This document shows positions 36,797-47,137 of a stretch of 64,000 bases of DNA, piece by piece. The stretch covers positions 62,001 to 126,000 of the forward strand of contig JBAKBP010001426.1 in the NCBI GenBank assembly GCA_037953745.1, given 5' to 3'. A model generated the notes under the pieces. It made no database searches. It was not told the origin of the DNA and saw only the letters and a list, made by a program, of their open reading frames with translations. The stretch is from Lithodes maja (taxonomy: Eukaryota; Arthropoda; Malacostraca; Decapoda; Lithodidae). How positions within the stretch are numbered: position 1 is the first letter of the stretch; each line of letters opens with the position of its first letter. A program made the position numbers and the translations under genes.

Positions 36797-39674
36797 ATGG
36801 ACAGTACGCCAAATAGTGATTCCGCTGTGTCCGATACCGTGCTTCCTACGACGCCTTTGCTTGTTCGTCGCGCCTTACCCCGACGGCATCGCCTAAATGT
36901 GTTATCTCCCGGAGGTATTGAGACGACTTTGAGACTTTATGAGCGAGCTGATGCCAAGCATAATGTTGATGATGAAGTCAGTGACGACTCCAGTAATTAT
37001 AAGTCGAGTGATTATGGCCATGAGTGAGAAAGAAGAGCAATTCCTGGGATTTGCGAGAGAAATTGACAGTGATGAGAGTGATGTAGGTGATGTACCAGTT
37101 ATTGAGGAAGCTGGTTTACCTAAAGACAGTGAACTTGAGAGAGTAAGTGAGTGGGAGAGTTCAAGGTCACTCACCAAATTTCGCATAAGTGACACGACTC
37201 CAAGCCCTTCCCCAGGTAAATCGCCTTTCAAGCTACATTTGTATAAGCAAAAAATACTTGAGAAGGCGGCCGCGGCAGCTAGGGAACAAGCAAAACTACT
37301 TGGTGAGGATGAGGCTGTGAGTGAGGGTCAGAGTGGTGACCCTTCTCGTCCGCCATTGTCTCCCTTGTCGACCCACGCCACCCAAGATGACCCGGATGCC
37401 CCGCATTCTTCCCCACCACCCCCACCATTGCCAAGGGTTGAGGACCCCCCACTTTCGGCCTATTTGCCTCCTAGGTCCCCCGACAGGAGACATACTGTTG
37501 CCGAAAAGGGGAAAGGTAGAAAATATACGAAGAAAATTAAGAAAAGTAAGAGAGTTTTGTTCGAGGCTCCCGCGGCGGCGTCCACCCCGTCCGGCCCCAG
37601 CCATACGTCCCCGCAACTGTCCCCACGGTCCTCCCCACCTCTCCCGCCTTCAACATGTCTTCCTGAAGAAGTCTTTGAGCTCGCATCACCAATACCTGGG
37701 CCTAGTGAAAGTGAATCATTGCTTTCTGTCACTCGTCGCAGGCCAAGGAGCCCGGGACCTCGGGGGGACACAGCCTCACCTGCCACTCCTTCCCCACCTC
37801 GCCCACCCGCACGCCGCCCACGCATCACTGGTTCCCCGCCAGATTATGTGGGGGCCACTGATGATGAAGGGCACCTCTCTGAAGACTCTGGCCATGATTA
37901 CATAGGTCCACCGTCAGGGCAAGATGACCACTCTGACGATGACTATATGGACATCGACGACCCTCGACCCATCCGCTTGGCCCGGCGTCGTGCTGCCCGT
38001 CGTGCTGCCCGCCGCCCTGGCCGACGCCCTCGGGCGCGCGCCTCCCGAGTTGGCCCTGGGCGTGCTGGGCCACCAGCTGGAGCTCCTCGTCAGCGTAGAC
38101 AAGACCCATTCTACGTTTTTCAGTGGCAAGACGTAGTTGATGGGGATGGATACAACCCTGATGTGCCAGCTTTTGATGAGGTACTGGAGGGTTCAGGCAT
38201 TACCCCCAATTTTCCTGCAGGCCCCAATGCTCCACCACACGAACTATTTGAGGCATTCTTTGATGAGGAGGTGGTAGGCTATGTTGTCAAAGAGACAAAT
38301 AAGCAGCACCAATTCCAGGTACACTTTTTGGGCAAGGTGACCAAGGGCCACATGAGGAAGTGGACCCCAGTGACTCATAAAGAATTCATGGTGTTCCTGG
38401 CACTCACCATGCTAATGCCTCATGTCAAGAAGCATAGGTTGCCTGACTATTGGATCACCAATGATCTGATTTCCACCCCTGCCTTCGGGAAATATATGGC
38501 TCGCGACCGGTACCTTGACATCCTCGCAGCGCTCCATCTTGTCACCAACCTTGACGTCCACCTCCCAGACAAGCTGTGGAAGATTAGGACGTTGTATGAG
38601 ATGATGCGAGAACGCTTCACCTCCTACTTCAAGCCCTTCCGCAAGGTCGTCATTGACGAGTCTCTTGTGCTGTTCCGGGGAAAACTCAGCTTCCGGCAGT
38701 ACATCCCCTCAAAAAGACATCGCTTTGGCATAAAATTCTTTGTGCTGTGCGACTGCCAAACTGGCTATGTCCTGGACTTCCTGGTCTACAGTGGGAAGGA
38801 AGGGGACTTGCTTGTGGACCCCCTCATTGGCTTTGGCGGAGCAGTGGTGCAAGCCATGATGGACCGCTACTTCCATAAGAATCACGTCCTCTACACGGAC
38901 AATTATTACACGTCCCCCACTCTCTCACAGTGCCTGCATGAGCGCAAGACGGGGACTGTAGGCACAGTACGAGGGAAAAGGAAGGGCATGCCACCTTTCC
39001 CTCCAAAGACCAAAAAAGGTGATGTCTTCAAGAAGAAGTCGGGGCCCATTCTGGCTATCCACTGGCACGACCAGCGGAAGGTCAACCTCCTGACCACCAT
39101 CCACAAGGGGGAAATGGTGGAGACTGGCAAGGTGGATCGCCGCACCCAGGCCAGGGTGACCAAGCCCGATGCTGTCCTGGACTACAACATCAACATGAGG
39201 CTGGTGGACAAGTCCGACATGCAGATAGGCTTCATTGACTGCCTGCGTACCTCGTGCAGATGGTACAAAAAGTTCTTTCTACATATGGTGGACATGTCAG
39301 TTCTGAATGCATACAATATTTACAAGCTTCGGAATGTGAACCCACCCCTGAAGTTCAATAGCCTGCGGAGGTTCCAAAAGCAGGTGTTGACGGAGCTCCT
39401 GGAGAACTATGGTACGTCACAGAGGGCAGTGGCACATCCTGGGCCCGCCGTTATCGACCGCTTGCAGGCTGCTCAATACTTGATTAGGCACAGGCTTGGT
39501 TCCCTGCCTCAGAATGAATCAGGAAGAACACAGCAGAAGCGGTGCCATGTCTGCTACAACAGCAGGGTGAGGCCGAACCCAGGTAAAAAGTCAACCATGG
39601 AGTGTGTGGAGTGCAAGGTGGCACTCTGTGCTTTAGAGTGCTTCTTTGATTACCACTCCAAGCTGGAGTTCTAA
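36797..39674 (+). pseudogene. piggyBac transposase (pB2), one frameshift
   Basis: The ATG at 36797 corresponds to the pB1 start (MDSTPNSDSAVSD). After 76 codons the frame ends at a TGA (37025-37027), because 2 nt are missing relative to pB1 (GAGAGTGAG to GAGTGAG near 37022). The remainder is open to 39674 and keeps the catalytic aspartates (VVIDESLV, LYTDNYYTS, NMRLVDKSDM) and the Cys-rich tail. In-frame ATGs at 37014 and 37020 could start an 880-residue protein lacking only part of the disordered N-terminus, so loss of activity is likely but not certain. Confidence 0.88.
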
Positions 39675-39772
39675 TAATCATACTGAAATTGCCAAACAAA
39701 ATGACAATATGTACACTATAATTATATATAGGCAAAAAGTGGAAGAAAACCAATTTATTGTAATACAAAAGT

Positions 39773-42700
39773 CATATACGGCAATGGCGGGAGGGATGAA
39801 GGGTGCGGGCGTAGCCCTCTCTCTATGTATCATCCTTCTCAACATCCAGAGGGGCTGTGCTGATATACAGGTGCAGAGGGGACCGGTAGTGTACCAGGTC
39901 AACACTAAACAAGTATTGAGGGACCTCGTCACACAGAAATCACACACGAGTGAAATTTCTGTCACCATTCCTGCCTGGTCTATTTCATATATCGGGAAGA
40001 CGCCGCGACTGGGCAAATACTCTGGCACAACCTCGCTACAACACCTATTGTGCTACACTCTAATTAGCTGCGGAGATGTAGAGACCAACCCCGGCCCTAG
40101 TTCAACGTTGAAGAAACCTCACCACCAAACAAGTAAGGCAGACACCGATATTTCAACAGTCCCTAGCAGTAAAATTCGTTATAACAAACTGGGCCAGCAG
40201 GCACCCAAGTCTCCCGTCACGCTCCAACTCACAACCAAGACCGCAGGGCAACCGCCAGCACAGTGCCAACATTCTACCTACTCAACATTACCCTCAACTG
40301 TATCATCACTACCACAGATATCGGTGACCCAAGTAACACAACATGCAACCAGAACACCCAAACAAACAGGAAGCTCTAGCAAACACATCGACAATGAAGT
40401 AACAGCAACAACGGCCAAGAACAAGGACATAAAACAACAAATACAGGTAGGGGTGGGAGGGGGGCAAGGGGGAGCCACAACCTGTCCTCATCTCACGCGC
40501 TCACACACCATCAGCCGCTCACGGCGCACAGCTGATCACCACACCGCCAGACGTACGATGAACAGTAACAGGAAAATATGTATAGTGTGCGATATTGGAT
40601 TCAACAAAAGGAGTACAACGTCACAATGTAGTAGTTGTAATGAAACAGTACACGATCGATGTACTTACATTACTAGCAGAAAAGAAGTGGAATGCGATAA
40701 ATGTAGGGAAATAGCTATTAAGGGTCCTAAAATCATTTGTGAAATATGTGAATCACTCATAACAAGAAAACAAAGGATCATAAACTGTGTTAAGTGTAAA
40801 ACTGTAGCTCACATGAAGTGCATCTCTAAGAAGACCAACAGTGAAGAACGGGAATTCCTATGCAACATATGTGCCTTGCATTCATTACCGAATATTAATG
40901 TAAATGAACCAATTAGTATTAACAACTCAGAATCCAGCCAGGACACATTCAAAATCAAAGATGAATACAGAGTGTTCACCAACAAAGGGCTCCATCTTAT
41001 CCACATTAACGCCAGATCAATGTACCATAAATTGTCAGAATTAAACTTGTTAGCTAATAAGGCCAAAGCTTCAATAATTGCAATCACAGAAACCTGGCTG
41101 GATTCAAGTATAAACGATGGTGAAATAAACATTCAAGGTTTCAATATGGTTAGGAATGATCGCAATAGGCATGGGGGAGGAGTATGTCTGTATGTAAAAA
41201 ACAACCTCACACACACAACCAGGACCGACCTCCATGTAGAAAATCACGAAGCTCTGTGGATCGATCTACGCCTGCCGAGGACAAGACCCATCACAATTGG
41301 GGTATGCTATAGGCCACCAGACGACACACAATTCTTGACCAAATTTGAACGAACGTTGTCATCGCTAGACCCTCGGAATGAATCCATCATACTAGGGGAT
41401 TTTAACCTGTGTTACAAACAACGAAATGATAGGCTTGTACGAGAATATAGGCATATACTGACAATGCACAATCATAAACAACTCATCACAACCCCCACAC
41501 GTATCTCTGAGAACACTGCCACAATAATAGACCACATAAACTGTAACAGAGAGGACAAAATATCCCAATCAGGGGTTATACAGACTGGGATAAGTGATCA
41601 CTTCGTCACATATTGCACACGAAAAACCACAAAAATTACCCTAGAGAATCACAAGATTATCAAAACAAGGTCACTCAGAAACTACAATAAAGAAACATTT
41701 CTGGACATTTTATGGAATACAGACTGGTCTCCAGTGTTTGGAAGTACAAACGTTAATGACGCATGGGTTGGCTTCAGAACCATCATCACAAACATTCTAG
41801 ACGAAATAGCTCCTCTGAAAGACATACGAATTAAAGCAAGGTCAGACCCATGGATCAACAATGACATACTACACCATCTGGAACACAGAGACAATCTGTT
41901 AAAAAGGCTAGCGAAACATAGACAGGATCAAGGTCTGAAACATGAGTTCAACAGGGCCAGGAATAAACTAAGTAGGAAAATAAAATCAGCGAAAACTAAT
42001 TATTTTCACAATAAGGCAGAGGAATATCAGAATAACCCAAAGAAACTATGGAGGCACCTAAAAACAACAGGCTACAGCAACAAGACAAGGGATTCGTCTA
42101 ACACTAATATTGCTCTCACCATTAATGATCAGATTTGCCACGATAAACGACAAATTTCAACCTACTTCAACTCCTTCTTCACCTCCATAGCAAACACACT
42201 TGCACAGAACCTACCTCAACCTCTCAATAAATACACGACAACAACGGCCACCTTTCGAAATTTCTACAGAGATAAAGACATACACCCAAACACATTTGGA
42301 TTGCAAAATGTTACACCAAAATACACTTTTGACGAGCTGTCTAACCTAAATGTACATAAAAGCACAGGACCAGACAAAATTCCTGCCAAATTTCTACGAG
42401 ATGGAGCCATTGGTATAGCAGGCCCCCTAACTCACATCATCAACTTGTCAATTAACACCAACACTGTACCTGCTGAACTGAAGGAAGCTATTGTAACCCC
42501 TCTATTCAAGAAAGGAAATAAACTAGAAGTTGGTAACTACAGACCAGTTAGCATATTATGTATTGTATCTAAAATCCTTGAAAGAGCGGTATACACCCAA
42601 ATTGAACACTACCTCAAACAAAATGATCTATTCTATAAGTTTCAATCAGGTTTCAGATGCATGTACTCGACAGACTCCTGTCTCATCCACTTAACGGATC

Positions 42701-44168
42701 ACATTCGTAAAGAAATGTCTAAAGGTAACTACACCGGTATGGTTCTTCTTGATCTACAAAAAGCGTTTGACACAGTAGACCATGATATCCTATGTAATAA
42801 ACTACAAGCAATGGGCATAGGATCTGTGAACTGGTTTAAATCTTATCTTAGTGGTAGAACCCAAAGAGTCAAAATTGATGATAATATATCTGATCCTATG
42901 CCAATTAACTGTGGGGTCCCGCAGGGAAGCATCCTTGGTCCCTTACGCTTTCTCTGTTATGTGAACGACATGGAACTGAGCGTCTCATGTAAATTATTAC
43001 TGTATGCAGACGACAGCGTGCTCCTGGTTTCAGGAAAAGACCCAATAAGTATTGCCGCTTCACTTTCCAAAGAACTAGAATCATGTAGTGAATGGCTAGT
43101 GGACAATAGACTATCTCTTCACCTGGGCAAGACGGAAGCCATCTTATGTGGAACAAAACGCAAACTGAAAGACATTGTGGGCTTCTCGGTCAACTGTAAT
43201 GATATTCCTATAACAACAGTGTCACAAGTTAAATATCTCGGACTAAAACTGGACGCGAGTTTGTCAGGTGAAACAATTTTGGAATCTATCCTGAGTAAGT
43301 GTAGAGCACGTATAAAATACCTGTATAGACAGGTGGGATGCTTGCCCGCGGCGACCAAAAAGACCCTCTGCCAAGCGCTTGTTCAATGTCATTTTGACTA
43401 TTCTGTGTCATCCTGGTACTCTGCATCATCTAAATCAGCACAGCACAAACTTCAGGTCACTCAAAATAAAATGGTTAGGTTCATGCTGAACCTAGGACCC
43501 AGATCACATGTTGGCCAGGAACAACTTCAGTCACTAGGTATGCTCAATGTCGCTGACAGGGCCAAACAAATCAGGCTCACTAATGCCTTCAAAATTTTCT
43601 ATGACAGAGCTCCAGAGTACCTAAAGAATGATTTTGTTAAAGCAAATGAGAGGAGTGGACATAATACAAGAAACAGGATATTTAATTTTAAGGTCCCGAG
43701 AATCCAAGGACAGGGTAAGCAAACATTCTTCTTCACCGCCATCAAAGACTGGAACGACCTACCCCAGTCAGTCCGTGAAAAGAGAACACTGTATTCCTTC
43801 AGACGTAGCCTGAAGGAACACCTGAACCGGACAGCTGCGAGAAGGGAGCACCAAGCTTATGTCTACTACTAAATGCGACATAAGAGATAGACAAACCAAA
43901 CTGAAATGATTACTGATTACGGATTACTGATATTTACTATAGGATGTAAGGTATCTTAAAATAACCCCCTAGAAATACTTTCTCTAAAGTATCTATTTCT
44001 TTATCCTCCCCTTTTTTCCCCAGCTAACCTAATCCCACAAGGACCCCAATGGAAATACGCCTAACGGCCTTATTGGGCTATCCTTAGTTGGAATTATGCA
44101 AGGCTGGTACATGTCATATTTGTAACAAACTATGTGGTACCAACTCTGTAAATTGCTAACTGAATAAA

Positions 44169-44200
<32 letters not shown>
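39773..44200 (+). mobile_element. CR1/L2-group LINE with signal peptide and 2A (2A-LINE-2)
   Basis: It interrupts the 3' region of pB2: pB1 reads AAAGTCAAGTATTATGAG, while here AAAGTCA is followed by the LINE and the sequence resumes GTATTATGAG after 44200. The 3' UTR (43873-44160) ends in a TTA repeat tail. Bases 44037-44090 (GGACCCCAATGGAAATACGC..) are shared with the SINE at 58751-59009. Any target duplication is at most 1-2 bp. The 5' leader is only about 10 bp, so the copy may be slightly truncated. Confidence 0.88.
39784..43872 (+). CDS. LINE polyprotein: signal peptide, 2A, PHD-like fingers, APE endonuclease, RT
   Basis: I take the ATG at 39784 (1362 aa), because the open frame upstream belongs to the piggyBac 3' region. 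Residues 1-27 look like a signal peptide (KGAGVALSLCIILLNIQRGCA). Residues 88-105 end LISCGDVETNPGP, a 2A-like sequence with the skip before Pro105. Two Cys/His PHD-like fingers lie at about 265-308 and 317-366. The endonuclease runs from about 403 (IHINARS, ITETWLD, GDFNLCY, SDHFVTY). RT motifs are NYRPVSILC (about 917), LDLQKAFDTVDH, GVPQGSILGP and YADDSVLL (about 1074). The C-terminus (TLYSFRRSLKEHL) fits the CR1/L2 group. The ORF has no break. Skipping would release a 104-residue secretory-type leader from the replication enzyme. Confidence 0.92.
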   Translation: MAGGMKGAGVALSLCIILLNIQRGCADIQVQRGPVVYQVNTKQVLRDLVTQKSHTSEISVTIPAWSISYIGKTPRLGKYSGTTSLQHLLCYTLISCGDVETNPGPSSTLKKPHHQTSKADTDISTVPSSKIRYNKLGQQAPKSPVTLQLTTKTAGQPPAQCQHSTYSTLPSTVSSLPQISVTQVTQHATRTPKQTGSSSKHIDNEVTATTAKNKDIKQQIQVGVGGGQGGATTCPHLTRSHTISRSRRTADHHTARRTMNSNRKICIVCDIGFNKRSTTSQCSSCNETVHDRCTYITSRKEVECDKCREIAIKGPKIICEICESLITRKQRIINCVKCKTVAHMKCISKKTNSEEREFLCNICALHSLPNINVNEPISINNSESSQDTFKIKDEYRVFTNKGLHLIHINARSMYHKLSELNLLANKAKASIIAITETWLDSSINDGEINIQGFNMVRNDRNRHGGGVCLYVKNNLTHTTRTDLHVENHEALWIDLRLPRTRPITIGVCYRPPDDTQFLTKFERTLSSLDPRNESIILGDFNLCYKQRNDRLVREYRHILTMHNHKQLITTPTRISENTATIIDHINCNREDKISQSGVIQTGISDHFVTYCTRKTTKITLENHKIIKTRSLRNYNKETFLDILWNTDWSPVFGSTNVNDAWVGFRTIITNILDEIAPLKDIRIKARSDPWINNDILHHLEHRDNLLKRLAKHRQDQGLKHEFNRARNKLSRKIKSAKTNYFHNKAEEYQNNPKKLWRHLKTTGYSNKTRDSSNTNIALTINDQICHDKRQISTYFNSFFTSIANTLAQNLPQPLNKYTTTTATFRNFYRDKDIHPNTFGLQNVTPKYTFDELSNLNVHKSTGPDKIPAKFLRDGAIGIAGPLTHIINLSINTNTVPAELKEAIVTPLFKKGNKLEVGNYRPVSILCIVSKILERAVYTQIEHYLKQNDLFYKFQSGFRCMYSTDSCLIHLTDHIRKEMSKGNYTGMVLLDLQKAFDTVDHDILCNKLQAMGIGSVNWFKSYLSGRTQRVKIDDNISDPMPINCGVPQGSILGPLRFLCYVNDMELSVSCKLLLYADDSVLLVSGKDPISIAASLSKELESCSEWLVDNRLSLHLGKTEAILCGTKRKLKDIVGFSVNCNDIPITTVSQVKYLGLKLDASLSGETILESILSKCRARIKYLYRQVGCLPAATKKTLCQALVQCHFDYSVSSWYSASSKSAQHKLQVTQNKMVRFMLNLGPRSHVGQEQLQSLGMLNVADRAKQIRLTNAFKIFYDRAPEYLKNDFVKANERSGHNTRNRIFNFKVPRIQGQGKQTFFFTAIKDWNDLPQSVREKRTLYSFRRSLKEHLNRTAARREHQAYVYY

Positions 44201-44201
<1 letters not shown>

Positions 44202-44389
44202 GTATTATGAGAAAATTGATACAAATACAATTCCACCGTAATAACATGTGAAAGTGACACATATGTATATACCAAGTGACATTCATATGATTAGAACCTA
44301 TAGAAATATCTAAATCAGTGAAAAAAGACACAATAAATTGTATATAAAACGTTTACAAATCATATAACTAAGTGAAAGTGACACAAGAC

Positions 44390-45055
44390 CTAATATTTGA
44401 TGGCCAAAGTATAATAAATACCTGTGATAACGAATAATCAGTGCCTAATACAACAATAACCTACCTCAATTACTAATAAAATGTACGGTATCGAGTGAAA
44501 ATGAGCATTATCAGTGACAGTGACACTCTCTAAAGCATATTTGTCAAAGTGAAAGTGACACAAGACCTAATATTTGATGGCCAAAGTATAATAAACACCT
44601 GTGATAACGAATAATCAGTGCCTAATACAACAATAACCTACCTCAATTACTAATAAAATGTACGGTATCGAGTGAAAATTAGCATTATCAGTGACAGTGA
44701 CTCTCTAAAGCATATTTGTCAAAGTGAAAGTGACACAAGACCTAATATTTGATGGCCAAAGTATAATAAACACCTGTGATAACGAATAATCAGTGCCTAA
44801 TACAACAATAACCTACCTCAATTACTAATAAAATGTACGGTATCGAGTGAAAATGAGCATTATCAGTGACAGTGACACTCTAAAGCATATTTATCAAAGT
44901 GAAAGTGACACAAGACACAATACTTGATGACCAAAGAATAATAAACACCTGTAATAACGAATAATCAGTGCCTAATACAACAATAACCTACCTCAATTAC
45001 TAATAAAATGTACGGTATCGAGTGAAAATTAGCAATATCAGTGACAGTGATACCC
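44390..45055. repeat. pB2 subterminal direct repeats, about 4 units
   Basis: Inverted relative to pB1, units of about 177 bp are marked by GTACGGTATCGAGTGAAAA near 44481, 44660, 44835 and 45008. pB1 has three and pB3 one. Confidence 0.85.
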
Positions 45056-45468
45056 TAATAAACATATTTTATATAATTGGCCTCAAAATAACTAGAAAAT
45101 ATCAAATAAACATCACATTCTCAATATCAAACACTAAAATCGTCTAAGGGAGATAAATACTTTGGCGCGGCGTGCGGCTAGGTGCGTCGTAGCCATGGCC
45201 GGGGCGACGCGTTCGAACGCGGGAAGAATTTCCCGCATAAAAAAGCACTCGTCTTCCCGCGCTCACCATTATGCAACCAGAGGGGCTAGAGACCTCTACT
45301 CAACGCCATTCGACAGAGGAAGGTTTGTGGAACATTATTCTTTTTTATTCACAACATTACATGCCATATTCATTGACTTACAGAGTAGTTAACATAGGCC
45401 AAAGATCGTCAAAACCCCCGGTACCGCAGCACAGTCGCGAGCTATAGCCCCCGGGGCTGGAGGGTTAA

Positions 45469-46101
45469 AGATGGATGTGTGGATGTGTGTGGGGTAGGTG
45501 AGACGCACCTGTTGGGTTCTGGAGTGTGGGATGGTGAGAGTGAGCATGATTTGTGGGGTGGGGAAGGATGGGTTGTCTGGTCTGGATTGGATGCAGGATA
45601 TAAACATAAGAAAAAGGAAGGGGTAGCAGTAATTTTGTCAGAAAGGTTGAGGAAGTGTGTGAAAAACTATGGATGCGTGGACTCAAGAATTGTATGGTGG
45701 AGTGCAAGATTGGGATAGATAGGTATACTTTTATGTGTGTCTATGCACCAGTCAACCAAGAAACTGGGAAAGGTGCAGAAGAAAATAGAAATTTTTGGAA
45801 TAAAGTCAATAAATGTATAAGAGAAAGGCAAGAGTGTACACAAGTAATATTAGTAGGTGACATGAATGGTAGAGTTGGAAACGAGGAGATAGTAGGTATA
45901 GTGGGTAAATGGGGTGTGGAGGGTAGGAATATGAATGGTGACTTCCTTTTAGAAGTATGTGCGGAGAGAGAGAGATGTTTCTGGCTAACACATTTTTTGA
46001 ACATCGTCACATTCATAGATATACATGGCACAGAGGTGAAGGTGAGCAGGAACAGAAATCTCTAATTGACTACGCCATGATGGACTCCGGACTAAAAGGA
46101 A
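45469..46101 (+). pseudogene. RTE-A endonuclease domain, middle piece
   Basis: Directly after the TTAA the frame resumes with DVCGVGETHL, then continues to GGEGWVVWSG and, after a one-base frameshift near 45700, TFMCVYAPVNQ, VILVGDMNGRVG and SLIDYAMMD. These are APE endonuclease motifs (ETH, GDMNGR, DYAMMD). The piece ends where the Penelope-like fragment begins. Confidence 0.82.
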
Positions 46102-46350
46102 GAATTTAAAAATTTTAAGAATAGTAAAATAACTTATAATTGTTTTTATTCCCAATTAATAAGATTTTGTAAAATCTGCACTGAAGTAGATGACTTTTGG
46201 GCTAGAGCTAGGTTACTATACAGACTCTTAGTGAACAGAGGTTTTGAGGCAAGTAAATTGTTCCATAAATTTAATCTTTTTAGGGTCAATTATTGTGACT
46301 ATATTCTAAAATTTGACATCAATAATTTTAATCAAGCCTTTTTAACTTGA
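46102..46350 (+). pseudogene. Possible Penelope-like (Hydra-type) element remnant
   Basis: An 82-codon frame reads TYNCFYSQLIRFCKICTEVD, DFWARARLLYRLLVNRGFE and SKLFHKF. The pattern of YSQ..RF..IC, F..R...L...L..RGF and KF resembles the RT C-terminal region of Penelope/Hydra-type elements as I remember it. It begins mid-protein at the RTE-A junction and ends at a TGA at 46348. The AT-rich sequence to about 46860 may be its 3' UTR. The family call is tentative. Confidence 0.35.
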
Positions 46351-46859
46351 AGTTTCTTGTATAACCTCTGCTTACTTTTTGTCTGTATTTATTGTTTTTT
46401 GTCTGTATTTATTGTTTATCTTTTTCTTTTTCTATTATTAATATTAATATTGATGATTTTTTAAATTTATTGTTCTTGTTAAAAGAGTACTCTTTGTTTA
46501 AATCTGTTGTTACTTCATATTTTGCAATTATTTGTCTTTATATTATATGTATTCATTGTCGATAGTATCAATTGCTTACTTTTGCGATTTCCTTAGTTTA
46601 TTTGTGCTATAAATGTAGGTTATTTGTAGGGTAGTTATTGATAGGGGTCACTTGAGGCATGCTATGCTTACAGGTACCTACCCGATAGCACTATCGTTAG
46701 TGAGTGCTGTACTGTATTTTATATATTATTTTGTAATAGTATAGATATTTTATCAATATTTGTATTTTGTACTATTGTTAATGTCTTGTCATGTTGTAAA
46801 TTTGATTTTAAATAATATTTTGACATTTAACATTTAGTTTCTTTATTCATGCAGAGTTT
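46351..46859 (+). other. AT-rich non-coding stretch
   Basis: No open frame with family similarity. It contains a duplicated TTTTTGTCTGTATTTATTG (46377 and 46397). It may be the 3' UTR of the Penelope-like fragment. Confidence 0.35.
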
Positions 46860-47137
46860 AGTAAAATTTGCCAGAACGTCCCGGACTTCCCAAACTTGAC
46901 TACTTCCTTTAACGTGACGATGGTGCGTTGTTATATGTGCGATTAGTTTGCTTGGGAAACAGATTAACTTGCTCATGTAGTAATGTACACCCTATGTGGT
47001 GGATTGTGTTCTTTTATTTAATAGTTTTCATTTTAGTAAGCGTTGTTTCCACATAGCGATTTTGATAATTTAATTTGACTTTATATTGTCCTTGTCCCAA
47101 TTTTGGTTTGTTTAGTTTGCAAGTTTTACATTTTAAT
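46860..47137 (+). repeat. R3 repeat copy inside RTE-A
   Basis: It matches 59275-59560 (inverted) over most of its length, from TTGCCAGAACGTCC through TGTACACCCTATGTGG to the end TTTACATTTTAAT. RTE-A coding resumes immediately after it (AAAGCTGTAAGAGG). Confidence 0.75.

Larger units (their letters stand above)
36604..45464 (+). mobile_element. piggyBac element pB2, split by a LINE
   Basis: TTAA lies at 36600-36603 and 45465-45468; ends CCCCTCCAACCCGGATG and, inverted, CCCTCCAGCCCCGG. Without the nested LINE (39773-44200) it would be about 4.43 kb, similar to pB1. Four subterminal units of about 177 bp lie at 44390-45050. Confidence 0.9.

Noticed and set aside
39646..39783. Apparent 46-codon N-terminal extension of the 2A-LINE-2 protein
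   Set aside because: It translates the end and 3' region of piggyBac pB2, begins at a TTG, and lies before the LINE's own ATG at 39784.
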